From contig NZ_JACSQN010000009.1 of NCBI RefSeq assembly GCF_014836615.1, positions 117,447 through 181,446 on the forward strand: a DNA stretch of 64,000 bases, read 5' to 3'. Positions 16,833 to 25,974 of the stretch are shown one piece after another. Within the stretch, counting starts at the first letter, position 1; every line of letters starts with the position of its first letter. The notes beneath the pieces are model-generated. The model saw only the letters and a list, made by a program, of their open reading frames with translations. It was not told where the DNA came from and did no database searches. The position numbers and the translations under genes are program-made. This DNA comes from Sporosarcina quadrami. Its GTDB lineage: Bacteria; Bacillota; Bacilli; Bacillales_A; Planococcaceae.

Positions 16833-18381
16833 TTAACGTAGAAGTTGTAGTACGCCCTGTGGCTGCTGATTTGCTTGAGCTAGCATTGCTTGTGCTGCTT
16901 GAGTTAAGATGTTGTTCTTCGTGAAGTCCATCATCTCTTTCGCCATCGTGCGAACATTAGCTTTCACTAATGACTAGACTATATCTTCACCCTCCACACT
17001 GGGTAGGGGCCGGGCACTTCGGATCGGCAAGATACTCACACTTGCGTTTCCTACGGATTTCATCATCATTGCTTGCGCTTTAGATGGTCTATCCTAGTCG
17101 TTGAACCTTCTCCACTCTTTCGAGACAGGAGCTTGGCTGCTGATTGCCCAATCTGTTCTTTTTTCGAGCATTCACGCTTACCGTTTCCAGTTACGTTGTA
17201 GCAAGAACAGTTTCAGGGGTTTCCAGCAATTCACCCGGTCGTACTCTCTGACCGTTACCAGTCAGGACGACTGTGTTTGTCTCAGTTGCTTATGCAGCTG
17301 ATAAAACATAATCCACGTCGCGGATACGTGATTCCGCAGCTGTTAGGTTTTCGGAAGAAGTTCCGAGGTTGTTGATTGTGTGTTCTAGACGGTTTTGTGT
17401 AGCACCTAGTTTTGAACGCTCTCCTGATACTTGATCAATCGCAGCTTGAATTTTTGTTACTGCCGATGCAGCATCAGTATGAGTTGAAACATCAAGCGCT
17501 TGCTCTGTAACAGTACTATTTGTACCGTTAGTAACGCCTAATGCGCCACCAACACCATCCGTTGAAATTCCAAGTGCTTTAGAACGCATGTCAGAAATAT
17601 CAAGCTTCATACCTTGATTTTCATTAGCCCCTATTTGGAAGTTCAATGCTTTAGTGTCATCAAAATTACCTTCAGTAATTGTTGCACCAGCAGGAGTACC
17701 ACCGGTAGCGACTGACATATTAGCTGTCATTCCTTCGGAAGATCCAAATTCTTTAGTTGTAATAGTAATTGAAGTTGCAGTTTTTGTTACATCGTATTTT
17801 GCCGCTAATTCTGTATTACCATTAATAGCTGTTTCTAAAGCCGTGATTGAAGTTGCAAGATCTGTGCCCCATGCAACTGTTTCACCCATTACTGAAAGCG
17901 AACCTCCAGTAACTCCTGTAAAATCAACTACCATTTCAGAATTCGATGTATATTCTGCAGCTTTGTCACCATTGAGTAATTTCTGAGTATTAAATTCTGT
18001 GGTATTGCCAATTCTATTTATCTCAGAAGTTAATGAGTTAATTTCTTTTTGAATTTCACCACGGTCTGAAGATGTATTTGTATCGTTAGCTGCTTGAGTT
18101 GCCAATTCACGCATACGTTGAAGAATATCATGGGTTTCGTTCAATGCACCTTCAGCTGTCTGAATTAAAGAAATTCCATCTTGAGAGTTTTTAGCCGCCA
18201 TATCAAGACCACGAATCTGGCCACGCATTTTCTCAGAGATTGCTAGCCCTGCTGCGTCATCTCCTGCACGGTTAATTTGAAGTCCTGAAGATAGTTTCTC
18301 CAAGTTCTTAGAAGCTTGTGCATTATTTGAACCTAATTGACGGTGCGTGTTAAGTGCTGCAATATTGTGATTGATAATCAT
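16833..18381 (-). CDS. hag: Flagellin hag2, interrupted by one group I intron
   Basis: Second filament protein. Exons are 18381-17311 (357 residues) and 16946-16833 (37 residues plus stop), 394 residues after splicing. The conserved N-terminal 140 residues and the C-terminal 90 are nearly identical to hag1, while the surface-exposed central region (about 150-245) differs strongly. The intron sits at the same RIRDVD/MAKEMM junction as in hag1. Exon 2 ends [14 protein letters not shown]. It has its own sigma-D promoter, a leader like that of hag1, and its own terminator. It lies directly downstream of csrA, as hag does in B. subtilis, so hag1 is probably the duplicate. Confidence 0.88.
16947..17310 (-). 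ncRNA. Group I intron of hag2
   Basis: 364 nt, the same sequence as hag1 intron 1 by direct comparison, with the GGGTGAATTGCTGGAAACCC, TTCAACGACTAGG and AAGATATAGTC core elements. It has no endonuclease frame; the 66-codon open frame on the opposite strand is shared with hag1 and looks incidental. Confidence 0.85.
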
Positions 18382-18408
18382 GTTATTTTCCTCCTTGAGT
18401 GTTTGTTG

Positions 18409-18428
18409 GGTTCACGTCCATGTGACCC
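18409..18428 (-). promoter_or_regulatory. Probable CsrA-binding hairpin in hag2 leader
   Basis: Same TCAC-ATGGAC-GTGA hairpin as in the hag1 leader, GGA in the loop, upstream of the AAGGAGG ribosome site. Confidence 0.65.
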
Positions 18429-18483
18429 TTATTTTGAGCGGTGACCAGAGCCGGCCGAACTCTCTCTGCCGCTTACAATACTA

Positions 18484-18510
18484 ATATCGGACAAGCCTAT
18501 TGAGTGTTTA
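18484..18510 (-). promoter_or_regulatory. Sigma-D promoter of hag2
   Basis: TAAA, 15 bases, TCCGATAT on the minus strand, just after the csrA stop codon. Confidence 0.85.
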
Positions 18511-18538
18511 GTATTTTATAAAAGTTTTTTATTATTTT

Positions 18539-18760
18539 CTACTCTTTTTTCGTAAGCTTTGTGAATAGGTCCATATCTACTGTCATTGCTTCGATATTTG
18601 TTTCTGATATTGACTGAACAAGCTCACCTCTAAGTATGTCAATCGATTTTGGAGCTTCGATGCCGATTCGAGCTGTGTCACCTTTTACTTCTAGTATACG
18701 TAGTTCGATGTTATCTCCAATTTTTATAGTTTCATTCGTTTTTCGAGATAGGACGAGCAT
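18539..18760 (-). CDS. csrA: CsrA translational regulator
   Basis: 73 residues beginning MLVLSRKTNETIKIGDNIEL, followed by ILEVKGDTARIGIEAPKSIDILR, the full CsrA beta-barrel. The dimer binds GGA motifs in RNA hairpins and represses flagellin translation. It starts one base after the fliW stop, so the two are co-translated. FliW antagonises CsrA until flagellin is secreted. Hairpins in both flagellin leaders are the expected targets. Confidence 0.95.
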   Translation of the reverse strand: MLVLSRKTNETIKIGDNIELRILEVKGDTARIGIEAPKSIDILRGELVQSISETNIEAMTVDMDLFTKLTKKE

Positions 18761-18761
18761 G

Positions 18762-19193
18762 TCAGTTTCCTCCTTTGCTGATTGGATGTCTGACCTCGAA
18801 ACGGTTGTCGTTAAGGATCATTTGTTTCGCTTTTCGGTTATGAAGTTGGAAGATCAGTGGTGCCTGTAAGTTGATTGTCGATTGTTCGAATGGTTGTTTC
18901 ATCGATAGAATTCCTAGTGCCATGATGTCTTCGGGTTTAGTGATCTCTAACAAATCGATTGTCGGTTCATCGATTTCGAATGAGTAGTCTTCTATTATTG
19001 TATATGGATTCGCGACAATGAATGCAGTGATTGGTTGTTTCGTTGACTGAAGAACTTGGAAAGCGTTATTGCCTTCGATTGGTAGTAGCGTGAATTCAGT
19101 TTCGTCTTCGAAACCGGGTAGCCCTTTGGGAAAGTGCCAGCTTTCCGATGGTTCGATTTCTATAGTGCCATGGAATTTTGTTTGGATTTGCAT
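18762..19193 (-). CDS. fliW: FliW flagellar assembly factor
   Basis: 143 residues. Typical FliW features are IEIEPSESWHFPKGLPGFEDETEFTLL cut into beta strands, FIVANPYTIIEDYSFEI and PEDIMALGILSM. FliW binds flagellin and, when free, the CsrA C-terminus, closing a feedback loop on flagellin level. It lies in the flgM-to-csrA cluster in B. subtilis order. Confidence 0.95.
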   Translation of the reverse strand: MQIQTKFHGTIEIEPSESWHFPKGLPGFEDETEFTLLPIEGNNAFQVLQSTKQPITAFIVANPYTIIEDYSFEIDEPTIDLLEITKPEDIMALGILSMKQPFEQSTINLQAPLIFQLHNRKAKQMILNDNRFEVRHPISKGGN

Positions 19194-19266
19194 GTTGGTA
19201 ACACTCCTTATTAGTAATTTTTCATGTGCCTAGCATAGCATTAAATGAAGTTTTCCGTAAAAAAAC

Positions 19267-19327
19267 GGGTGCCTGGTACAGCCACAATTCGCAAAGGTTA
19301 TGCGAATTGTGTCCATACCAGGCACCC
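19267..19327. repeat. REP-like palindrome, copy A
   Basis: GGGTGCCTGGTA and TACCAGGCACCC form the outer arms, and CACAATTCGC / GCGAATTGTG the inner arms. It lies between yviE and fliW. A variant copy is at 19909-19969. Confidence 0.8.
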
Positions 19328-19336
19328 TGAACTGGA

Positions 19337-19888
19337 CTAGGCTTTCCAATCTATTTCAATAGAATTGTATTTTTCTAATACGCCTGTTACTTTGCCTTGT
19401 GTGTAGTTGTGGATTGGTTTGTTGATTTGGACGTTGTGAACAGGTTTTTGAGGTGTGACATTTATGTTGAGGGAGCCTTGCGAGAAGCTCATTTGTATTT
19501 TAGTTCGATCCCCTACGAAACGGATGCCTAGTTCCGTTTGTGGACGGCCGGTGTTTTGTTTGGCAATGTCTGCGATAGAGGCACCGTTTTCGATTTTCAT
19601 GAGTTGCTGTCCTTCTGACGCTCGTCGGGCGGTACCTTCAGAAACTTGTTGTATGCCATACTGTGCGTTTTCCTTGTTGCGGCGAATAATACTTTTTAAA
19701 TCTAGATCAGCACGGTTTTCTGTAGTGTCGAGCGAGAGTTGCGGTCTCATTGTCGATATTTCAAGAATTGCAGCTGGTTGTTCGATTTGTTGGTCTGCTT
19801 TTGGTTGTTCGATTTGTTGGTTGGGTTTGTCGATTTGTAGTGCTAGCTTAGCGGGTGTTGTTTGGATTTGGAGTTTGGGTATGTTCAT
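19337..19888 (-). CDS. yviE: YviE, flagellar-operon protein (DUF6470)
   Basis: 183 residues in the flgL-fliW interval, exactly where B. subtilis has yviE. The beginning MNIPKLQIQTTPAKLALQI, a Gln/Pro-rich stretch with repeated QQIEQP, and the C-terminal VTGVLEKYNSIEIDWKA fit the family. It is soluble and conserved with flagellar genes, but its function is not established. Confidence 0.85.
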   Translation of the reverse strand: MNIPKLQIQTTPAKLALQIDKPNQQIEQPKADQQIEQPAAILEISTMRPQLSLDTTENRADLDLKSIIRRNKENAQYGIQQVSEGTARRASEGQQLMKIENGASIADIAKQNTGRPQTELGIRFVGDRTKIQMSFSQGSLNINVTPQKPVHNVQINKPIHNYTQGKVTGVLEKYNSIEIDWKA

Positions 19889-19908
19889 GGAATTCTCCTT
19901 TCAAAAAC

Positions 19909-19969
19909 GGGTGCCAGGTATAGCCACAATTCGCGAAGTTCATGTGAATGGTGTCCATACCAGGCACCC
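19909..19969. repeat. REP-like palindrome, copy B
   Basis: GGGTGCCAGGTA ... TACCAGGCACCC outer arms with a less perfect inner arm (CACAATTCGC against GTGAATGGTG). It lies between flgL and yviE. Confidence 0.75.
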
Positions 19970-19981
19970 TGGGTATGTCTA

Positions 19982-20890
19982 TTATCTAAGGAAGTCTACT
20001 AGTGATGGTTGGATGATTCTTGCGCCTACTGATAGGGCTGCGCGATGGACTGTTTCAGCTGTGATTAGATTGGTGATTGCGACTTCTAGATCGACGTCTT
20101 CGTTTTCTGAACGCTGTTTCTTTGCTGCGCCTTCTTGCATTTCGAGACGGTCTTTCATTAGTTCGGCGCGGTTAGATCTGGCGCCTATTTCTGCTCGTTT
20201 GGAGAGCATAGTTTCAAAGTGCTCGTCGAATTTTCCAATAGCCGCACCGAAGTCATAGCTATCATCGGTATTGGTCTTGATATCTTCAAATAGTTTGTCC
20301 ATATCTTTGAACATCTTTGCTACATCTGAGTTTACTTGAAGATTGACTCCATCAAAGACTTGTATTTGAACATCTTTTTCAAAACTAGTCTTATCAGGAG
20401 GAGTTAACACTGGGTAGCCTTTCACATTTCCGTCATCATCCAACGTTTTATCGTAGAGAGCTTTATCAGTTGAAGTTCCACTAAAAATATATTTATCGCC
20501 GACTTTAGTGTTAGCCAAGTCGCGTAGCTGTTCTTGCATTTCTTTCAGTTCCACTTTGATTTTCTCACGATCCTGCGGCGTCATAGCTCCAGTATTGGCT
20601 GCACTTCGGACGAGTTCCTGAGCGCGGTGCAAGACTGAACCTACACCATCAAGCGCATCGTCTGAGCTATCCAGCCAGTTATTAACTTCGCCAAGATTCT
20701 TTTGGAATTGACCAACTTTATCAACAGTCATGCCATAGCCAAGACTTTTCATGACGGTGACGGGATCGTCGGATGGACGATTTACTTTTTTGCCTGTATT
20801 GACTTGCTCTTGAAGTTTGCCCATATTATTGAAGCTATTTGATAAATTTCGAAGCATATTATTTGATAACATAGACTGTGTTACGCGCAT
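19982..20890 (-). CDS. flgL: FlgL hook-filament junction protein (HAP3)
   Basis: 302 residues. The N-terminus MRVTQSMLSNNMLRNLSNS and the C-terminal coiled region (DVDLEVAITNLITAETVHRAAL) are the flagellin-like D0/D1 helices of HAP3, which joins hook and filament. AAGGAGG lies before the ATG. It follows flgK by 18 bases and is exported by the flagellar type III apparatus. Confidence 0.95.
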   Translation of the reverse strand: MRVTQSMLSNNMLRNLSNSFNNMGKLQEQVNTGKKVNRPSDDPVTVMKSLGYGMTVDKVGQFQKNLGEVNNWLDSSDDALDGVGSVLHRAQELVRSAANTGAMTPQDREKIKVELKEMQEQLRDLANTKVGDKYIFSGTSTDKALYDKTLDDDGNVKGYPVLTPPDKTSFEKDVQIQVFDGVNLQVNSDVAKMFKDMDKLFEDIKTNTDDSYDFGAAIGKFDEHFETMLSKRAEIGARSNRAELMKDRLEMQEGAAKKQRSENEDVDLEVAITNLITAETVHRAALSVGARIIQPSLVDFLR

Positions 20891-20908
20891 TGCTGTTCGT
20901 CCTCCTTA

Positions 20909-22519
20909 TTATCTGCCGACGACACCCATGCCGTTTATAATTTTGTCTAGGGTTTCGTCCATTACTGTAATCATCCGTGCAGATGCGTTGTATGCTTGTT
21001 GGAAACGAATCATGTCTGTCATCTCTTCGTCTAATGAGACGGAGCTGATTGAATCGCGACGGTTTGAGACTGCACCTAATAGGGTTGCTGAGTTCTTTGT
21101 CATGTTGATGGCTTGTTGACCTTTGACGCCCAGGGTACCGATGATATCACCTGAATAATATCCTTGGACACTTTTATTGCCTAAACCATCCAATGGTATG
21201 AATTGTATTTCACCAAGCTTTTGAGCGTTTTTACCATTCCCAACTTCTTTACCTTCCGAATCAGATGCAGCAACTTTATTGGGGTCATCCGCTATAGTTT
21301 GGTTGATAGAAATATTTTGTGCAGTTATAGGGTCACCTGTTTTCGAAACAAAGAATGCTTCTCCAGGATCTCCATTTAGGTCCGTAGCATAGACAGGAGG
21401 ATTACCAGTCGGATCGCCTTGATGTGCAGCGTTAAACGCTTTCGCAAACTCTTGTGCCATTTGGTCAAGTTTTTTTAAGTTTTCAGGGTACAACCCTTTA
21501 CCATCGTCTGTACCGTAAGAGTTGATTAACGACTTAAAACGGCCAGCATCCAATAGCTGACTATGTGAATAAGTAGCGGCTTCTTTCTCTGCATCAGTTG
21601 CACTATTAGGCACAACATTCATATCTTTATCATATTGAACAGTGAGGTTTCCGTCTTTATCCAACTTACCAAATTTCACATTGCTGAATGGGGGTGTATC
21701 ACCGGTACCCTCATAAAAACCTTTCATTTCAGCAAATTCTTTTCCTTTAACGACAGTAACAAATTCCCCGTCCATCTGGATCTGCACTGTCGCAATCCCC
21801 TGTGCAATCTTCAGCGCATTCCCACCGGACTCGTCATATGTGACCTTGATTGGGAAATACTCAGCTAGTTCATCCAATAAACGATCACGTTCATCATACA
21901 AGTCGTTCGGCATGTAGCCGTTCGGTTCGACTTCGCCGATTTGTTTGTTCAGATCTCCAATTTGTTTGAGGACTGAGTTGATTTGTTTGGCACCGACATC
22001 AATTTCGTTTTTCAGGTTACCTTGAATTTCTTTTAAGGAATTATAAATATAATTGAATGAATCAGCGACTGATTTCCCTCGTTCCACGACGACTGCGCGA
22101 GCACCTCCGTTTTCCGGATTGGAAGCCAATCCTTCTAATGACTGCCAGAACTGGCTGAGTGCACCTTGTAATCCGTATGCCGAAGGTTCAGCGAGAACGT
22201 CTTCCAATTGCCCGATCGCTTTTGTCTGGGATTCCCAGTAACCAAGCTTGTTCGATTCACTTCTGAATTGGTGATCCACAAACCCATCACGAATCCGCTG
22301 AATCGATCCTGCTTCAACACCTGTTCCAAGGAAACCAGGCATTGTCGGTGTGTTGAGTCCTACACCTGGGAATCCTGAAGTTGCCTGCATGTTGACTCGT
22401 TGGCGGGAGTAGCCTAGTGTGTTAGCGTTACTGATGTTGTGTCCTGTCGTATATAAGGCGGATTGCTGTGTGTAGATTCCGCGTTTACTTGTTTCAAGTC
22501 CCATAAATGTGGAGCGCAT
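20909..22519 (-). CDS. flgK: FlgK hook-filament junction protein (HAP1)
   Basis: 536 residues. MRSTFMGLETSKRGIYTQQ, then GHNISNANTLGYSRQRV, is the FlgK N-terminal signature; the C-terminus has VSLDEEMTDMIRFQQAYNA and ARMITVMDETLDKIIN. It forms the first junction ring between hook and filament. It is 15 bases downstream of its chaperone flgN. Confidence 0.95.
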   Translation of the reverse strand: MRSTFMGLETSKRGIYTQQSALYTTGHNISNANTLGYSRQRVNMQATSGFPGVGLNTPTMPGFLGTGVEAGSIQRIRDGFVDHQFRSESNKLGYWESQTKAIGQLEDVLAEPSAYGLQGALSQFWQSLEGLASNPENGGARAVVVERGKSVADSFNYIYNSLKEIQGNLKNEIDVGAKQINSVLKQIGDLNKQIGEVEPNGYMPNDLYDERDRLLDELAEYFPIKVTYDESGGNALKIAQGIATVQIQMDGEFVTVVKGKEFAEMKGFYEGTGDTPPFSNVKFGKLDKDGNLTVQYDKDMNVVPNSATDAEKEAATYSHSQLLDAGRFKSLINSYGTDDGKGLYPENLKKLDQMAQEFAKAFNAAHQGDPTGNPPVYATDLNGDPGEAFFVSKTGDPITAQNISINQTIADDPNKVAASDSEGKEVGNGKNAQKLGEIQFIPLDGLGNKSVQGYYSGDIIGTLGVKGQQAINMTKNSATLLGAVSNRRDSISSVSLDEEMTDMIRFQQAYNASARMITVMDETLDKIINGMGVVGR

Positions 22520-22534
22520 GGTGTGTGTTCCTCC

Positions 22535-23032
22535 TTAGGCTTGGGAGTCGAAGGTTGGTATGTCCTTCGTCTCTTTTTTGCCGGTGATTTCAGTTTTTGT
22601 GTATGTGGCCGATTCCGGACGTGGGCGGACCATGTCCAGCGACAGATTCACGAATTGAAGGGATTGGTAGGTCATTTTTTGGTTCAGGTCGTTTTGCCAT
22701 TTCAATTCTTGAATCGCATGCAGGAGACGGTCCTTCGCCTCCACGAGTTGCTTGTTGTCCGGTTCGGGTGTGATCTCAATTAGGTTGGAGATTGTCGGGT
22801 TCATCGGTACAGGACGTCCTTGTCCTTTCATGTAGGCGATGACTGCTTTTTGCCGATCTTGATCCATTTGGACGATGGCTGCGAGATGCGCTTGTTCGTC
22901 TTTCAGGAGTTGATCAATGCCTGCGATATCACCGGTCTTGATGAGTGCCGTTTTTTCATTTGCGATTCTGAGCAGGCTCTTATGCAGTTTTTCGAGATTG
23001 TCGAGTATGGCTAGGATTGTTTCGATAGACAT
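22535..23032 (-). CDS. flgN: FlgN export chaperone
   Basis: 165 residues, all-helical, with LEKLHKSLLRIANEKTALI near the start and a C-terminal helix containing DLNQKMTYQSLQFVNLSLDM, typical of FlgN (YvyG). It chaperones FlgK and FlgL to the export gate, and both are encoded directly downstream. Confidence 0.9.
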   Translation of the reverse strand: MSIETILAILDNLEKLHKSLLRIANEKTALIKTGDIAGIDQLLKDEQAHLAAIVQMDQDRQKAVIAYMKGQGRPVPMNPTISNLIEITPEPDNKQLVEAKDRLLHAIQELKWQNDLNQKMTYQSLQFVNLSLDMVRPRPESATYTKTEITGKKETKDIPTFDSQA

Positions 23033-23057
23033 AGAGTACCCCTGCTTTCTTCTTGGT

Positions 23058-23321
23058 TTATTTACGGAAGTAGTTAATCAGGTTGGAAGCGAGTTTTTCT
23101 GAATCGACTTCGTATGTGCCCGATTCAATTTGCGCTTTTAATTGTTGTACTTTCTCATTGCGCTGGATTGTAAGCGGTGACACTTCGGATAGCTGTTTCG
23201 CCTCAGAACTGATTTCAAGTTTGTCTGTTTTCATTTTTGCCTGTTCTTTCAGTTGCTCCGCCTTCACCTGGTTTGCACGGTATGGATTGACGGGTGGAAT
23301 ATTGATTTTGTTAATTTTCAT
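23058..23321 (-). CDS. flgM: FlgM anti-sigma-D factor
   Basis: 87 residues. MKINKINIPPVNPYRANQ at the N-terminus and the sigma-binding C-terminal half (VQQLKAQIESGTYEVDSEKLA, then NLINYFRK) are diagnostic. FlgM holds sigma-D inactive until hook completion allows its export. Its own sigma-D-like promoter lies upstream. Confidence 0.95.
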   Translation of the reverse strand: MKINKINIPPVNPYRANQVKAEQLKEQAKMKTDKLEISSEAKQLSEVSPLTIQRNEKVQQLKAQIESGTYEVDSEKLASNLINYFRK

Positions 23322-23362
23322 GTTGCTCGCTCCTTTCGGTTTGATGTTTGCCTCTTATCTTC

Positions 23363-23389
23363 TATTTCGGTTGAATTGTGACAACGTTT
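23363..23389 (-). promoter_or_regulatory. Sigma-D promoter of flgM operon
   Basis: Minus strand TAAA, 15 bases, ACCGAAAT, six of eight matches to the -10 consensus. It sits 42 bases before the flgM start. Confidence 0.65.
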
Positions 23390-23491
23390 AGGGTCTTTCG
23401 TACGAAAAGCTGATTTATGCGTTTTGTAATGAATAGTCCTTCATCAGTATTTCCTTTGTCAGGGTGTTGTAAACGTCAACTATCTTATGAA

Positions 23492-23521
23492 GAAAACGGA
23501 CCGAATGATCAGTCCGTTTTC
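23492..23521 (-). terminator. Terminator between yvyF and flgM
   Basis: AAAACGGAC / GTCCGTTTT stem with TTTTC on the minus strand, just after yvyF. It separates the comF-yvyF transcript from the flgM operon. Confidence 0.8.
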
Positions 23522-23531
23522 GAATAGATGT

Positions 23532-23945
23532 TTATTTTCGTTTATCGGCTAAGTACGTACCCGTCTCTCTTTTATTGACCGCTTCCCGGAATTCTTGCGC
23601 TGCTTCAAATTGACGAAGCTCAGTGTTTAATTCATTTGTACAGCCTTCGCACAGCTTGCCTTTTGCCGTAAGTTTTCCACAGTTGTCACATGGATAGCCG
23701 AGATTCGGGAATAGTGCAGGTTGCAATCGGCCTTTACGCACCCATTTATGGAGCATCGTTTCGGTCGCGCCCGTTGCTTCGACAATCCGTTCGATTGTTG
23801 CGGCACGATTTTCTCTCCTTCTAAGGAAACGATATACTTCTTCATACAATTTTTCTTCGCTTTGTGCGCAATTCGCACATACATCGCGGATGCCTGTATA
23901 GTTGAAAAAGGCTCCGCAGCTTGGGCAATCTTTCAGTTCTGCCAT
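23532..23945 (-). CDS. yvyF: YvyF flagellar-operon zinc protein
   Basis: 137 residues from the ATG behind AAGGAGG; the longer frame has no ribosome site. Two zinc-ribbon pairs, CPSCGAFF with CANCAQ, and CDNCGKLTAKGKLCEGC, flank a MerR/HTH-like helix pair (IERIVEATGATETMLHKWVRKG). It matches the Bacillales flagellar-operon protein between comFC and flgM. A regulatory role is suggested but not shown. Confidence 0.9.
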   Translation of the reverse strand: MAELKDCPSCGAFFNYTGIRDVCANCAQSEEKLYEEVYRFLRRRENRAATIERIVEATGATETMLHKWVRKGRLQPALFPNLGYPCDNCGKLTAKGKLCEGCTNELNTELRQFEAAQEFREAVNKRETGTYLADKRK

Positions 23946-23961
23946 GGTGTATTCCTCCTTG

Positions 23962-24576
23962 TCATTGCTCCGATGCTGCACGTATTAACGTGACTGCGTG
24001 GACTGTTTTAGCGCCCGCTTCCTTCAATGTCAGCGCGGCGTGTTGCATTGTTGTACCTGTTGTATAGATGTCATCGACAAGTATGTATGTTGTACTTTCG
24101 ATTTCTACTTGAGGTTTAATTTGGAATAATCGGCTCATGGACAGCCGCTCTTCTCTCGTCTTTTCTCCCATTACTTCTTGGTTTGTCTTAATGAGCAAAT
24201 CTTCAAAGGATACATCTGCAGCCTTTAATAGCTCATCTACTTGTGCGAAAGTGCGTTCAATCTTCTTAGTCGGATGCATTGGAATCGGTACGATAATCGC
24301 TTTCTTTTTTGAAAGTGCTTGCTTAAGTTCATTCGAAAAAACTCCTGCCAACGCGATATCTTGCAAGAACTTGTATTGATGAAGATAATTGCGCATCGCT
24401 TCGTTGTACGTGAAGATGGAGGTAATTGAATCGATGTTGTCCCCTACTTCTATTATGTCGACACGTTTGAATTGATTTGAACAGTCCTCACAAATTAAAG
24501 TTGACTTTTCGATGGCGATTAACGATTGCCAACTTGGACTGGATTGTTTTGGCTGTTCACATAAAAGGCAATTCAT
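23962..24576 (-). CDS. comFC: ComFC, competence phosphoribosyltransferase-like protein
   Basis: 204 residues. N-terminal zinc ligands CLLCEQP and CEDCSNQF; C-terminal PRPP-binding motif YILVDDIYTTGTTM. ComFC binds ComFA and is needed for efficient uptake of single-stranded DNA. Its start lies inside the end of comFA (20-bp overlap), so the two are coupled. comFB, which usually lies between them, is instead at 30.9 kb. Confidence 0.93.
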   Translation of the reverse strand: MNCLLCEQPKQSSPSWQSLIAIEKSTLICEDCSNQFKRVDIIEVGDNIDSITSIFTYNEAMRNYLHQYKFLQDIALAGVFSNELKQALSKKKAIIVPIPMHPTKKIERTFAQVDELLKAADVSFEDLLIKTNQEVMGEKTREERLSMSRLFQIKPQVEIESTTYILVDDIYTTGTTMQHAALTLKEAGAKTVHAVTLIRAASEQ

Positions 24577-25957
24577 CTGGGTTAGTCCCTCCTCCCTTAT
24601 TGAGTTTCAGGATTTCGCTTTTCGCTTCATCCATCGCGTATGTAATGCCGTTATGGAACAACGTGAAATCACCTGTCGGAAAGGCTGAAGAGCGACCGAC
24701 TCGCCCGCCGATTTGTATAAGTGCCGCCTTATCGAATATGCGCTGTTCTGCACCTATGACTGCGACTTGAACATTTTGAATTGTAATTCCCCGTTCGAGA
24801 ATAGTTGTCGTAAGTAAACCTGGAATTGCTTTATCACGTAATGCTTGGACGTACGTTTTTCGGTCTGGATGAGCGGCATGAACGGAATGGATGCCTGGAT
24901 GGATCAGTTGAAACAGCGGCTCGGCTTTTTCCATGAAACCGATATGATGGAAGAAGATGAGGAACGGCTCGCTTTTCTTAATTCTTTCATTCGTCCAATC
25001 TGTGAGTTTCTTTGGAAGTCTTCCTTTTTGAATGTGATGCTCGTATTTCCAGAGTGAAATATAGGCGGGAGTTGGCAAATCGTGTCCATGATAGCGACGA
25101 TTGATGATCGATATGCCGCCTGTCGATTTCGCTTCAACAAGCAGCTTATCAGAAGGCGTAGCTGTAACGAAGTGAATGGGCTTAGTAGGCTTGACCGCTT
25201 TACGGACTGCTTTTTGCAATGTTTCATCCGCTTTATATGGAAAGGCATCCGCCTCATCGACGAAGATTGCGTCGAATGCATGTTGAAAACGATATAGTTG
25301 GTGGGTTGTCGCGAGTACTAGCTGAGAGGCTTTCATCGTTGGTTTCGCGCCGCCATATAACGATTCGATTTCTGTTTGTGGAAATGCAACACGTAGTCTC
25401 GGTTCAAGTTCAAGAATGACATCAACGCGCGGTGCAGCAATACAAACGCGCTTGCCTTGTTTGAGTAGATGAAAGATGGGCGGGAACAGAATTTCAGTTT
25501 TGCCAGATCCGCAAACTGCATAAATGAGATGGGAGCGATTTATTTCCTGGCTTCGTGTGAGGTCATCAGATGCTTGTTGCTGTCGAGGTGTAAGCGTACC
25601 TTCCCATGCGAGGGTGTGTGATGTAGGATAAATCGGTTGTTCGCCTTTCCATACGATAAGTTCAGTACAAGACGCGACACGTCCCATCTTAATGCAGTTC
25701 CTGCAGTATGCACATGATGCTTCGCATTTGGCACAGTTGAAAATGGTGAACTTTGATTGGTCCGTATTTTCACAGCGGTTGCAAGTATAGCTTTTCCGGT
25801 TCATGAATACCAATTTCGATTCGATGCCTTGAATGATTTCTATGTGGCCTGCTTCGATTTGCTGATTAATGTCTTCTATTGTGAATGGCGTGTGCAGACG
25901 TAGCCAAATACGGCCGTCGAGGAAATCTCTTATTGCTGGATTGATTGATTTAGGCAT
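24557..25957 (-). CDS. comFA: ComFA DNA-uptake helicase/ATPase
   Basis: 466 residues from the second ATG (25957), which has GGAGG six bases upstream. An N-terminal four-Cys zinc finger (CNRCENT ... CAKCEASCAYCRNC) precedes a DEAD-type helicase core: VCGSGKTE (Walker A), FVDEADAFPY (Walker B), VTATPS (motif III), and motif VI IQIGGRVGRS. It powers DNA import across the membrane in competent cells. A TATGAGCTTTT repeat array directly precedes it. Confidence 0.95.
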   Translation of the reverse strand: MPKSINPAIRDFLDGRIWLRLHTPFTIEDINQQIEAGHIEIIQGIESKLVFMNRKSYTCNRCENTDQSKFTIFNCAKCEASCAYCRNCIKMGRVASCTELIVWKGEQPIYPTSHTLAWEGTLTPRQQQASDDLTRSQEINRSHLIYAVCGSGKTEILFPPIFHLLKQGKRVCIAAPRVDVILELEPRLRVAFPQTEIESLYGGAKPTMKASQLVLATTHQLYRFQHAFDAIFVDEADAFPYKADETLQKAVRKAVKPTKPIHFVTATPSDKLLVEAKSTGGISIINRRYHGHDLPTPAYISLWKYEHHIQKGRLPKKLTDWTNERIKKSEPFLIFFHHIGFMEKAEPLFQLIHPGIHSVHAAHPDRKTYVQALRDKAIPGLLTTTILERGITIQNVQVAVIGAEQRIFDKAALIQIGGRVGRSSAFPTGDFTLFHNGITYAMDEAKSEILKLNKGGGTNPDELPFM

Positions 25958-25974
25958 CTTCATCCTCCGATTTG

